Numbered from the stretch's first letter, positions 33,041 to 43,800 are shown. The stretch: DNA of 64,000 nucleotides from Marsupella aquatica (GCA_973895155.1 OZ316897.1:22506001-22570000); one strand, 5' to 3'. Made by a program: numbers and translations. The notes: generated from the sequence alone by a model not told the origin.

Positions 33041-34256
33041 GAACCAAAGGAGGATTTTGTATTGAAACATGTTCTGCATAGATTCTCACACAATCTTGGG
33101 GGTTTCACTTCCCCCAAAATGGCATATCACGTGCGACGAAGTATAGGGTCATTTTATTGGTTCGAAGGGAAGACTTAAGAATTTTTGGAGAAGAACAATA
33201 GGGTCTTTTAAATTCAATTTTGAGACTTATAAGAACATTAGTGTCCTTATAACCAAATTTTTGGAATGTTCCGAGAATATTCCAACTTTATAGGGGTTGA
33301 AAAAAATTAAAATTTCTTACATTTTAGGGGGTCCAAGGCCTAAAAACGTCGTAGGTGATGGGGAGGCATCCATGTAGTGAGACCCCCGAGCACACAATCC
33401 TTCTAGTGGATTTCTTTTGGACAATAAAACATTGAGCCAACTTGAACCCGGTCAATATTTGGGTGATGAAATAATGGAATTTTACCCACAATTAATAACC
33501 GAGGAACATGGAGATCTGGCTCCCTCAGTAAACACATTATCCTCTTTTTTTTAGCCTTGGCTTGTTTCAAGGATTGAAACAGAACCAGCTGAGACCTTGT
33601 TGGAATCAATTCAAAAGATGCGGAATTATTACAAGCCACCATTTTCCCAAATTGAGGTCATTCTCATGCCAATTCATATGAGCATGCACTGGAGTCTGGT
33701 TGTAATATGTTTGGATCGAATTGAATCTTCGATCAAAATGTATCATCTAGACTCTCTCACTGGTCTACACTCAACCCATGTAATTGGATCAATACTGAGC
33801 AGATACATATATATTCTATTATATTTTTTCAATTTGAATTTATTTATGTGGTACATAAATATAAACACTTTGGACTAAGAACTTTGAGTGATAATTTGCA
33901 GATATTTTACAATGGAATGGAAATTATTTTTTGGAAAAGTTCCAATGGGAGTTGTGGAGATATACAATCCAATGGTAAGGATTTGAAAAGTTATTTCAAC
34001 TTTTATTTAGTTCAATTATTAAACACTTTGGACTAACTTTAAGATTCTTTCTCAGGTACCTCAACAACCAAACAATTCAGATTGTGGTCTATTTGTTTTT
34101 CAAAATATGAACGAAATCAGAATTCAATGGCATATTACACAATGCCTTGATGCACAGTCTTTATTTACTGAAAAATGGTACAATTGTAAAAGAGCATGTA
34201 ACCTTAGAAAATTTATTCGAGATCAAATTCTAAAATTGATGCATGTACCTGTTTAA
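33041..34256 (+). pseudogene. Ulp1/C48 SUMO-type cysteine protease of element A, interrupted by a MITE
   Basis: Exons: 33041-33094 plus 33399 to about 33800; 33902-33974; 34056-34256. The acceptors are tctttgcag at 33040, aatttgcag at 33901 and ttctcag at 34055; the donor gtaagg is at 33975. The catalytic residues of a C48 peptidase are all present: MHWSLVVI (His), YHLDSL (Asp), VPQQPNNSDCGLFVFQ (Gln, Cys). The N-terminal entry motif LEPGQYLGDEIMEFYPQLI is at about 33460-33520. Lesions are a 296-bp MITE at 33095-33390 inside the first exon, and TAG at about 33555 in the SSFF*PWL region where the family has an aromatic or polar residue. Without the MITE and one duplication the frame is continuous. 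Such proteases remove SUMO or related modifiers. Confidence 0.75.
33095..33390 (+). mobile_element. MITE family 1 copy inserted in the Ulp1 exon
   Basis: 296 bp, from cttgggggtttcac to gtgagacccccgag, flanked by the perfect 8-bp duplication cacacaat (33087-33094 and 33391-33398). Nearly identical to 2352-2647. It is nested in element A, so it is younger than A's arrival and disables the protease gene. Confidence 0.93.
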
Positions 34257-34267
34257 GGATATCAATC

Positions 34268-37219
34268 TCAATCCTCTGAGTGTGTAGAACCTCTCTCCAA
34301 TATAGTAGACTCTATAATTTTTTTAGTTTTTGCTGCTATTTGATTAGTACTTAAAAGCGCAAAGTTGTATGCATATACCGCTGTTGATGATAGAACTAGT
34401 TTATCTTGGAGAAGTCGATTAGATATATTATCTTTCTCTGGAAAATATTTCCCATCAATAGCAGACTCAGCACTTGCCTCAGTTGTGTACCATGTGATTT
34501 TGATTCTCTCAGGAATGTCTGCAGTTCTTGTCAAAATCTTTGACACCTTTGCCATCCAAAACAACTTGCCTTCTGGATCCTTGTGTGTCGCTACACATAT
34601 CATGGACCACTTATTGTTAACTTCCATATCTCTGAAATCTCCAAATTCAGCTTGCTTTCGTCGAGGTCTAGAGTACATAATTCTCTGTGGTCCAGCAACT
34701 TTGTCAATCAAAGTTGGATCAACACCTTCTTCAACAAGTTCATTTCTCACCCTTGGAAGTAGTTGTGCACCTTGATTTTGTTGCGGCCAAACCCACTCAA
34801 ATAACCACTCACCTTCCTCTAGGTGGTTTTTGATAATATCTTTTTGTTTCTCAAAAAAACTCATCCACCAAAGTTTATCTTCATTGTCAAAGTAATTGAA
34901 ACCTTCCTGGATAGCTTTTTCATATTTCACCAGAGTAGTTAATGCACCATCTATATTGGAAGAATCATGGACATCATCCTTCTCAACACCTTTTGCTGAC
35001 TTTAGTGACATTTGTGCAGCAACCCACATTCTTGAAGTTGGAATGTAATTGACGAACGTCACTGCATCTCCCCAATCCTGGGTCGTGGAAAGATGTTTCC
35101 CGTGAAATGTTGTCTCTTCGTTTCCATCCTCCATGACTCGTTTGAATCTGGATTGCCTTTGAAAAGTTATGAGATTGAGATCTCTCAAGACTCTACCTGA
35201 GACTCCCTTCTCATTTGGCTGGTCGTTTTCATTGACAAATTTTTGAAAATCGGCTACTTCATCCACAAATATGATCAAAGCTTCAGGTGAATATGCTCGT
35301 CGAATAATATCCTCAAGAGTCTCCAAGCGAAATGCTTTGTGCTTGTTTAACCTAGACAAAAATTTACTAAACATCTGATCTATCTATGTGTATGACCGAC
35401 CAACAAGAAACCCACTTTAATCTTGTCAAAAATCTTCAAATCTACTAACATGTGAAGATAAACCATCAAGAATTTATTCTTGTTTTCTCGAGTGGTATTA
35501 TCTAATTGAAGATATAACACTCTTGGTAATGTCCCATCCCATGTATTCAATACATTTTGAATAACATGTATGGTCAAGTTTGCATCATTATGGATATTGG
35601 GATATGTCAAAAATACTTTTGCTACAAGGTTCCTGTTGAAGATGAGACAACCTACAACATGTATTGGAATGAAATACTTTTCATCCATGTTCTTTGGACA
35701 ACGAATAAAATGTGGTAGCTCTATTTTCTTTTGATCCATACCATCTATACAAATACCCAAATACTTGTTGGGCTCATCATAGCATTTTTTACGATGCTTG
35801 GCTAACTTCATCCTTTCCAATGATTGTACTTTTTGATGCTCCATAAGGGCATTGATATACTTTCCTAAAATGATACAATAGCAATGAATTAAAAATCAAT
35901 AACTAAGGATAAACTTTGACAAATATTGAATTACATGTCATTAAATTAAAGTATAGTTAGTGGAACTTACTTTTATCCTCTTCAGTTGTTGCTTTGTCCC
36001 GAAGAGCCTTGAATTCAGTACAAGGACCACAAGTAGAAAATCGACTCCTTTTAGGAATTCGTACATTTGGAAACTTTTTTTCCAAACACGCAAAAAATAA
36101 GAATATGTAACTTGTTGTTCTTCTCACAACATTGTTTCAGCTTCAAAGATTCCATGTATCTCTTGCTTTGTCCAATTGTCTGGCAAGTGATGAATCTCTT
36201 TATGGGGAAGACTATCCATATTTTTTTGGAAAAAATCTTTCAATCATTCCACCAAGTTTAGAAATGAAGGTGAGTCTTCCTTACAAAAGGTATCTCGTTC
36301 AATCCTTGTAAACATGTTTGCATGGATTGTTGCCAATCTATTATTACCTAAAGAATATAGTTTCTTGAATCCTCCTCTACATATAGGTTGTCCATTTACA
36401 CTATACCCACGAGAAGTACTATAGTTGTTCATGATACAACCTCGTAGCAAAATATTTTTTTGCAAGTGTTTAAGACCAAAATAATACTTGCGTTGTTTTG
36501 AGCATTCCTCTAGACCCAGAGACCTCAAGCAAAACTTGTCACAACAGGGATACTTAAAAATATCTTTAATTTTGCATTTTTTTAGATTTGCAATGGTAAG
36601 TCTATCTTTTCTAATCATCTTATCTTTGATTTTCTTGCTGGGTCTTGTCACCTCTACTCTATCATGAATAGTGTCGGGAGAACTTACCCCCCCTATTTTC
36701 TAGTGAATTAGAATTTAAAACAAAAAGATCTTCTGTAGAGTTGTTTCCACTCTCCACATTTTCTGTAATTGTTTCATGAACAATCTCACATCTCAGGATC
36801 TCTTCAACAACATTTGAGATTACAACAGTCTCTCTGTCATTTGCAGCCTCCTCTGATCTCTCTTCAAAGTCTTCTAAAAATGTAATAGGTGTTCGGAGAT
36901 TTCTAGTTTGAAATCTTCTAATGATATTCACATCTTCAGTCGGAGTACCGCCCACTTGTCTCTAAGACTGTAATCCCATCCTAGGTGATTCTTCTTGACT
37001 TGAGGGCTCATCTTGACCATTGAATAATCTTTGGACAAGCTTCAATTTAGCATGTACCCTTGAATTTTCGGGCCCTCTCTCCGGCAGCTCACTTCGCAAT
37101 AATCTCCGAGGAATTTTTTGGACACTAGATCTCTTCCCTCTTTCGTTCTGCACTTGCTGTCCAATGGAAGATCCAAAAACCTCACACTGCATCCTCGCCA
37201 AAGGGCTTTGAAGTCCCAT
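34268..37219 (-). pseudogene. DUF7869-like transposase of element A
   Basis: Minus-strand gene in blocks: 37219-36662 (acidic N-terminus), 36651-36244 (zinc-finger-like PCCDKFC...C region), an exon near 36060-35971 with RFSTCGPCTEFKALRDKAT, an intron at 35970-35865 (gtaagt donor, ttttag acceptor), 35864-35380 and 35374-34268. The core has GICIDGMDQKK, YLQLDNTTRENKN and VGFLLVGHTH: Asp, Asp-Asn and His-Thr-His motifs of the family I recall as DUF7869, an RNase H-like transposase candidate. The C-terminus has CVATHKDPEGKLFWMAKV...ITWY, like a BAH or chromo-barrel reader. Breaks: TAG at 36962, a shift near 36676 (C7 run), a shift just after HTH at about 35385. Copies: 18.6-20.5 kb and 60.08-60.6 kb. 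Confidence 0.75.
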
Positions 37220-37265
37220 GTTGTTAGTTTTACCACTCTATGAAATAACTGATGGGAATACCGAT

Positions 37266-37616
37266 TGGGATCCATGGATCCCAACTCGTATTCGTCCTTC
37301 GGGACTTCAAAGTGAAAACTTTCCCACTTGCTGTTCTGCGTCATGACTTGGTAATTTTCCGTTGCACAATACGAACTGGGATCCGCGTATCCCATTTTGC
37401 ATTCCACCATCAGAACTCGGGTTAAAAGTCCGCAAGACCGGTGAATCGGGCACAGGATTCTGCAAAATAACACGAGGGAATACTAAGTGGGATCCATGGA
37501 TCCCACTTTGTATTTGACCCAAGGAATTTGGTACTGAAGGAGACAAAATAGGTAATTCACGTTCACCGTTTCTCAACATTCGAGTAGGGAATACCAAGTG
37601 GGATCCGTGGATCCCA
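37266..37616. repeat. Palindrome array A4 (GGGATCCATGGATCCC), 4 copies
   Basis: Copies at 37266-37283, 37377-37394, 37488-37505 and 37599-37616, exactly 111 bp apart. The core tgggatccatggatccca is an even dyad, unlike the odd left-hand type. The copy at 37599 extends to a perfect 38-bp palindrome (arms gaataccaagtgggatcc), from 37589 to 37626. The second copy is a hybrid (gggatccgcgtatccca) combining this core with the left-type half-site. It lies just upstream of the main transposase coding blocks. Confidence 0.92.
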
Positions 37617-37846
37617 CTTGGTATTCGACCCACCAAATTTGGCTCCGAGGCTGCCCCTCCCTACAATTCCGGCACATTTGGACTCCTCATTCGCTCAAAC
37701 TATGATTGAACACTGGACACAGCTATCTTCACTCCCGCAGAACGAGACATTGGAAAAACCAACGGAGATCTTCGGGCGGGCCTACATGGTAACGTTGTTC
37801 TTGGCATTAAAAACCGGGGCCTTCGCCTTTGAAGATCTGTTGGGGT

Positions 37847-38140
37847 TCACGGTGAACTAAGTGTCTCTGTCGTAGGAACTACATTAGGCTTTTTTATAAG
37901 TAGACGTCGTTTAAGAGGTTTACTTGGAGAGACATAGTATGAAATCGGAGCACCCACAACACTCCTACAAGACTCTGAATCAGACTCTGATTTCTCAGAT
38001 TCTGAGGAAAATGAAATCTCTGGCACTACTCTCTGTGAGGCTGGTAATTCATTCATCAAACGAGATGGAATAAATTTTTGAACAACATCTGGCGAAGATG
38101 CATCTGAACTGTAAATTGACTCATCACTTGAAGACGCCAT
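37847..38140 (-). CDS. Possible first exon of the transposase gene
   Basis: Minus-strand ORF, 97 residues, ATG at 38140: MASSSDESIYSSDAS, then a Ser/Asp/Glu-rich stretch, then SKPLKRRLLIKK. It lies 150 bp downstream of a good TATA box and 630 bp upstream of the next transposase block. If it is exon 1, array A4 lies in the first intron. The acidic Ser-rich start followed by a basic nuclear-localisation-like patch suits a nuclear protein. The link to the transposase is inferred from position only. Confidence 0.4.
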   Translation of the reverse strand: MASSSDESIYSSDASSPDVVQKFIPSRLMNELPASQRVVPEISFSSESEKSESDSESCRSVVGAPISYYVSPSKPLKRRLLIKKPNVVPTTETLSSP

Positions 38141-38290
38141 AGAGAATCAAACAAGGGTTGTATAGGAGTACATATTCATATCCAACAGAGAAAATTCAGA
38201 TTACAGTATTCTATGAAAACAACTACTCAATACTGAACGAACCTCAAAGTAATCGCGAGAAATGAAGATGAAAAACAGATGCGAGCTCTT

Positions 38291-38299
38291 CCTTTTATA
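38291..38299 (-). promoter_or_regulatory. TATA box for the minus-strand transposase gene
   Basis: Reads TATAAAAGG on the minus strand, about 150 bp upstream of the ATG at 38140. Confidence 0.6.
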
Positions 38300-38400
38300 G
38301 TTTTCGGGGGCATTGGACACATGACATACCCTGATTGGTCCGTACGAGGGTTTTTTCACGTGAGAGTCTATCTTTTCAAAGAATGCTGAAATTTAAATTG

Positions 38401-38913
38401 TAGATTTTTGAGGAAGTCGTCGTGGATCCCAGTTGGTCTTCAAACTAGAATATCAAGGTATGCGATGCAAAAACTTCAAAATGTAGAGGTTGAATACTAG
38501 ATGGGATCCATCCCATCTGGTATTCATCCTCCTGTTTTCCTGATCAGTTTTTGGACTTGCGAAAAAAATGGGATCCATGGATCTCAGTTGGTATTCATGT
38601 CGAAAGATCTCCTGATGCAAAGTTGCAAGTGGAAAACATTGAGGTTGAATACGATAGTGGATACTTGGATCCCATCTCGTATTCATCATGCGTTATGGGC
38701 TAAAAAATTTCCGGACATGTCATCGGGTTAACTTAACTAACTGTGTGGTTCGACTGTAGTCCGCGATTAGTTTTTTGCAGTTTTCAATTTTACCGCAGTT
38801 AAAAATTCAAACATTTTTAACCCAAGGTTAAATGGAAGCGTCAAGAGAATGATTTGGTGTGGTTTTCGTCCATGTTCAATGGTTGAATCCAAAATGGGAT
38901 ATGTCGTATCCCA
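38401..38913. repeat. Palindrome array A5, mixed and degenerate copies
   Basis: Half-site gtggatccca at 38422; short dyad tgggatccatccca at 38502-38515; tgggatccatggatctca at 38569-38586; agtggatacttggatccca near 38656-38674. A single left-type copy tgggatatgtcgtatccca is at 38895-38913. Outer arms gaatac and gtattc accompany most. The array is upstream of the transposase TATA box, so some copies are promoter-distal. Confidence 0.85.
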
Positions 38914-39226
38914 TTTTCAGTTTGCCATTTTGATGGCGAAAATGAAATCTTGTGTTTTACTCATTTTGTTTGACGCTCAGATTTAGCTTTTAGAAGGATC
39001 ACGTGAAAAGCATTGTTTTTCCAGGTTTTGGAATTTGCACTGTTTTTAGATGAAGTGTATCGGAATTCTGGATTGTGACGATTCTGTGTTTTTGCGTCGA
39101 CAGTATCTCGATTTGAAATCCGATGTTGGATGCAATTTTGGATTCATCCTCAAAATAGCGTTTTTGATCTTAATTTTAGTGATTTTTTGCCATTTTTTGC
39201 GAAATCAAAAACACACTTCTCGTTTG

Positions 39227-39261
39227 GTGGTCATACTTCTTGTTTGGTCCGTCACTGTGTT
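39227..39261 (-). repeat. Right terminal inverted repeat of element A
   Basis: The reverse complement begins aacacagtgacggaccaaac and continues aagaagtatgaccac, matching 26321-26355 with two substitutions. A further inner cgagaagtgtg (reverse of 39211-39221) repeats the left-end motif. It is followed by TATT at 39262-39265. Confidence 0.9.
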
Positions 39262-39265
39262 TATT

Positions 39266-42200
39266 ACAAAACAAGATTGGTTTCTTGCAAAAAATTGGTA
39301 TCAATAGACACTCCATAGATGTTGTCGTTTGTAAGAATAACCGTCAGGCCAAAGTGAGGATGGCTTGGCCTTGCCCACAACTGCAAAATAATCATGGACT
39401 AATGCTGAACATGTCAATGGCCATGCATGGGCCTCATTATATACACAATGTCTGAATGATATTTATGGATGTTATTGGGTATCCACTTACTAACATATAG
39501 TAATACTTAGTTTTAGTTCAATTACTTTGTAACCATTCTCAAGGGTCCTTTTATAAGGAATATGTACCATTTTGGATCCATGCTATTTGCACCAACTTAT
39601 TTGGAGATTGGAGGGCCTATATGAGGGGTCCAAATCCCTCCTCCATGATGTATTTCCTAATCTAGTTTAGGGGTGCCCTAACACATGCCTCAAGGACTCA
39701 CTTAGAGGCACCACTTAATTGCGCTTCTCACTAACCCTAAACCCGTTACTTCCGGATTCCCTCTTGATGTTCTCACTTCTCACTTCTCACTCTCTCGCTC
39801 GTGCTCTCCCTCTCGCTCTCTTGCTCTCTCGCTTGCGCTCTCTCTCGCTTGATTTGTTTGCGCTCGATCACTCGCTCCTCCTCCCCGCTCATTCCTCCCT
39901 CGATACCTCACTCGCTCGATCATTCGTTCGCTCATCCGGGCACTCGCTCAAGCTCATTGCTCACTCATTCCATTTGTGCTTTAGCTCTACTCTCGCTTTG
40001 CTACTATTGCTCGTACTTCTGCTTGAACTGTGCTGCTGTTGCTCTCCTGCTGCTCCTCAGTTCTCTGGTTAGTTGAGCTGCTCATTCTCTTCTTGATTGT
40101 CCGACTACTTCAACTCCTTAGATCATCAACTGATTCAGCTCATCGACTGGTTTAGGGCATCAACAACTTCAGGTGATCAACTCCTCCTGCTTGACAGCTC
40201 CTTCTCCTGAGATTGGTAATGTCAGATTTAACGTGTAACTTCAATTGTCCACTTTGTGTATGTTCTACTGTACATGTTTGAACACTTGAAGAGGTCTTTT
40301 CATGGCTTCTTGTTTTAGGGCTTGTAGTTTCCAGCTGCTTTAGTCTGCTAGTGATAGTTCTTATGACAATTCAGTCTCAGTGGATGTTAATGGATGTTTT
40401 AAGTAACGCTAGGTTTCCTCATTCAGGTGCAGGCCTCTCTTTCATCAATCACTCACAAAGATCTCACACTATATCGTTTGCGGATTTAGGTGACAATCCA
40501 ATCTCTCTTTTAGGAACCAGTCATTGATTTGATGCATTAAACGAATCCCGTGCTTTCTTGTACAAATTTAATTTTGGGTTTAGATTATCTTTCGTAGAAT
40601 CTCAGATCCTCTTCATCAGTCTTCTCCTTCTTGATGGGATCCACCTATTCCACGGAATGGTGTCCCGCCTTGTGACGCCGGTGACATGGTCCTTATTCAA
40701 TAATACGATGGAATTGGTATGCTGTGCACAGTAAGTAACTGTGAGACTGTAGAAGGATCAGCGAGATGGCAAGAATAAGGGCAATCATATATCGCGGGTG
40801 GTCGGCGACCGTATCTCTTTCAATGTGTCGCCAAATCCAGATCTATAAACAGCATTGGAAAGATCTGGTCAAGGCGAGTAAAATCGATATAAGACACTCG
40901 GGAAACGAAGGTGTATTAAGAAAGATACGGCCTGGTTAGTGTGTCGGGTTAACTTGTAGCCGGAATTAGCGGGTTTGGCTTCGGTTTTGGGTTAACCTAA
41001 GCTTGGCCACGACTTAGCTTAGGTCAGCACGGCTTCAGCTTAGGCTTAGCCCAAGTTTGGGTTAGCCTGACCTCGGGCCCGGGTTAGGATAGGTCAGCTC
41101 GGGTTTGGGCTCGGATTAGCGGCTAGCAGACTAGCAGACTAGCGAACTAGCGGACTAGCGGCTAGCAGACTAGCAGGCTAGCGGCTACAGACTAGCGGAC
41201 TAGCGGCTAGCAGACTAGCGGGTAGCAGATTAGCCAGAGGCCACGGGTTAGCTCTACTCGGGCTAGATAGGATAGCTTGGTTAGCCAAACTCGGGTTAGC
41301 TATGTAACTCGGGTTAGCGCAACAGTGCGTACCCCCTCTCGGTTGCGGGGGCATAACTTTCTCTGTATTTGTCCAAATCGGCTATAATTGACCTCGTTGG
41401 AAAGAGGAGCTCAAGCCGCTTCCAACGCTGCTATCCACGCAGCAAATGGTTGAATAGAGAAATCTGGAGAGGAGGCGCAAGCTCGAAAAAATTGTGGAGG
41501 AGGGCCAAATCCGAAATACATAGTCAGTTTGAGATAGAAATAAAGTTGCGAGTTAGGGTTTAGTAGTTAGATATAGTGGCGGCTCTGTTAGGGCTAGGAT
41601 GGGGCGCCAACAACGTAGCATCCACCAATTTGGGCTTAGTGTGAGAGTATATAGGGCAGCCCCCCCCGGTAGAGGCGGGGAGGGGGGGGACTTCAGTTGT
41701 GTGATCTCACGTAGACTGAGCATCAGGGAGGAGCTCTGTGCAAGCAAGGCTGGACTTGGACGTCGTGTGTTGGGGAGAGCTAGGTTGTGCTATTACTCAG
41801 GGAGTAATCAGCCAAGCTTCACAGCAACGGTTTGCCAGGTTTGCGAGCTGGATTGTGGCTCTTTCTAGTGGGCGGCACAATTGGATTCTTTTCCCCCGAT
41901 ACATAGCCTTGGTGATAGGTGACGTATTGGTGATTGTAAACTGTGGGGAGGATTTTGATTGCATTTACGATGAGCACAGTAGGGAGGCTGAGACACTGAT
42001 CGAGGTGCAGCAGGAGGAGCATTTACAGTTCAGTTTGGCAAGGCTACGTGATCCATGGGGAGTCCCGGCCTTTGTCTGGTAGAGAGCACTAAGGGATTTA
42101 TGGCCAGAGCTGAGCTTGCAGGGCAAGCATGAGGCCGGGCCTCATTGCAGTCTGGGGTAGATCGCCGTTAGGCCTGGTACCAGCTTTGAAGTCGAGTCAA

Positions 42201-43080
42201 CTGTGCATGCGTAACTTGACATTCTGAAATGGAGGTGTGAGATCTATATGTGCCCCCAAGAATGAAGTGCAGTGAAGGAGGTTGAGTTCAGGATTGAGTT
42301 TGCAAGGCAAGTACGGGATTGGTTTGAGTCCAATCTGCCGTCGCAATCTGGAGTGAGCCGGGCTCAGGTTCAGGATTGAGCTTGCATGGCAAGCACGGGG
42401 CTTGCGGGGCAAGCACGTCGCAATCTGGAGTAGACAGCCTTCGGGACTATTGTTCGAATCAAGTGTTCTCAGTGAACTATTGTGCACATCTTTGAATCTA
42501 ATTGAGTTTTCCTCTCAGGCCTCATTTCTCTCATGGATGTGTGTGTGTGTGAGGCAATCTAAGTGTATGATGGGACTAGCAGCGCCACTGAGAGGTGTAC
42601 CGGGTGCATTGAAGTGGGTTGGGTGAGGGCTGTCATAACTCTGATTGCTGGGAGTGGAATGGCAGAGTGGTGGGGCAATGGCTTAGAAGTCCCTAAGCCG
42701 GGAATCAGTCAGAGTCATTGATTTATGGGTACATTCCGGCGGCGGAATAGAAACATACCTATGGCAGTAAGCATACGTATAGACATATGCGCACCGTAGC
42801 GCTAGGCCCTATGTGTACGGGCCCGACATGAAGACCCCCTTCTCACCAGAACTATCATGAGTGCAAGAGCTGATTCCCAACCTTGGTCCTTTGGGATTGA
42901 GCTTGGGTGATGTGTGACAGAGTCTTGCTATGATAGTCTGGCGTTAAGGGGATAAACCGGCGTATACCAGCCTTCACAACATCCCTCCGTGATCCTCAGG
43001 TACAAGGAGATAGTTTTGGCACCCAATAGTGACAGCTTTGGTGTCAAGACCCAATGTCAACCGCTTGACACGCCTGCTCT
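39266..43080. other. Repeat-rich spacer between elements A and C
   Basis: No supported gene. Contents: a CT-rich tract (39770-40000) whose ORFs are composition artefacts; tandem ctagcagactagcggactagcgg-type repeats at 41110-41240; G and C runs near 41660-41690; and 60-90-bp imperfect repeats of ttgcaaggcaag...gcaatctggagt at 42110-42440. A single C-type palindrome, cggaatggtgtcccg, occurs at 40653-40667. No inverted repeat like those of A or B was found. Confidence 0.5.
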
Positions 43081-43101
43081 TGAACGACGTTGCACACCCC
43101 A

Positions 43102-43800
43102 CGGCACAATGTTCCGCCCGCTGTGAAACCCCGTCACACACCGAACGGCATACTCTTGGTGTCTCGCTGATTGATGGGGTCAAAAAATCCCCACGGAATG
43201 ATGTTCCGCCTGCTCTCAAACCTCTTTGAGAGAATATATATGACGGAATGTTGTTCCGCCCAGTGTGAACCTTCGTCCAACATCAGGCGGAATGTTGTTC
43301 CACCTTCTTTGAAACCTCTTTGAGAGAATATATATGTCAAAATGTTGTTCCGCCTTGGGTGAACCTTTGTCAAACATCAGGCGGAACGCTGTTCTGCCTC
43401 CTCTGAAATTCAATCCAGCCAAGGAAAGAAAACGGTTGACCCCACGCATATCCTCAGTTGAACACCCGACGGGACGATGTTCCGCCAGCTCTGAAATTGA
43501 GTTCCGCCCAGTAAGGAAAAGTCTTCCGGTCAAGGTGAATCTAAGTGGTCCACCCACTCGAATGCCCTTCCGCCTCCTCTGAAATTCAATGCGGGCCAGG
43601 AATCAAGAGGGTTCCTCCCAAGGTGAATCTAACTGGAATACCCCACGGAACGCTGTTCCGCCTGCTCGAATGAAATATCCAAAATAGAGTCCGCAATAGC
43701 GTAGCTCTCAAGGGAGAAGTCTTCCGCCCGAACCAAGGCAATCACCAATCACAAGTCTTCCGCCCGAACCAACCCAATCACCCTGCGGAACAGTGTTTCG
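43102..43800. repeat. Palindrome array C1 (CGGAACnnTGTTCCG)
   Basis: About nine copies: 43102, 43194, 43244, 43288, 43338 (degenerate), 43382, 43470, 43646 and 43786, each about 15 bp. The best is cggaacgctgttccg (43646-43660). Half-sites (ttccgcc) also occur at about 43502, 43567 and 43720-43760. Common context is ccac before and cctgctct after. The array directly precedes the first F-box-like gene of C. Confidence 0.9.

Larger units (their letters stand above)
26321..39261. mobile_element. Element A: 12.9-kb cargo-carrying DNA transposon
   Basis: Bounded by 35-bp terminal inverted repeats (26321-26355 and 39227-39261) and a 4-bp TATT duplication. Plus-strand genes run F-box-like, ParB-like, DNA methyltransferase, Ulp1 protease; the DUF7869-like transposase is on the minus strand at the right. 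Blocks of palindromes separate the genes. Relatives lie at about 43.1-52.4 kb (C) and 57.5-61.0 kb (B). The coding potential resembles other large eukaryotic cut-and-paste elements that pick up Ulp1-type genes, such as KDZ and some MULE elements, but the ParB/methyltransferase cargo and the palindrome arrays are not a combination I know. At least three of its genes are now broken. Confidence 0.85.

Noticed and set aside
29649-36964. Reassignment of UAG to a sense codon
   Set aside because: TAG also terminates the decarboxylase (14312) and the methyltransferase (32924), and the interrupted genes carry other lesions.
39719-40076. Leu/Ser/Arg-rich ORFs in the CT-rich tract
   Set aside because: Low-complexity composition, overlapping frames, no conserved motif.
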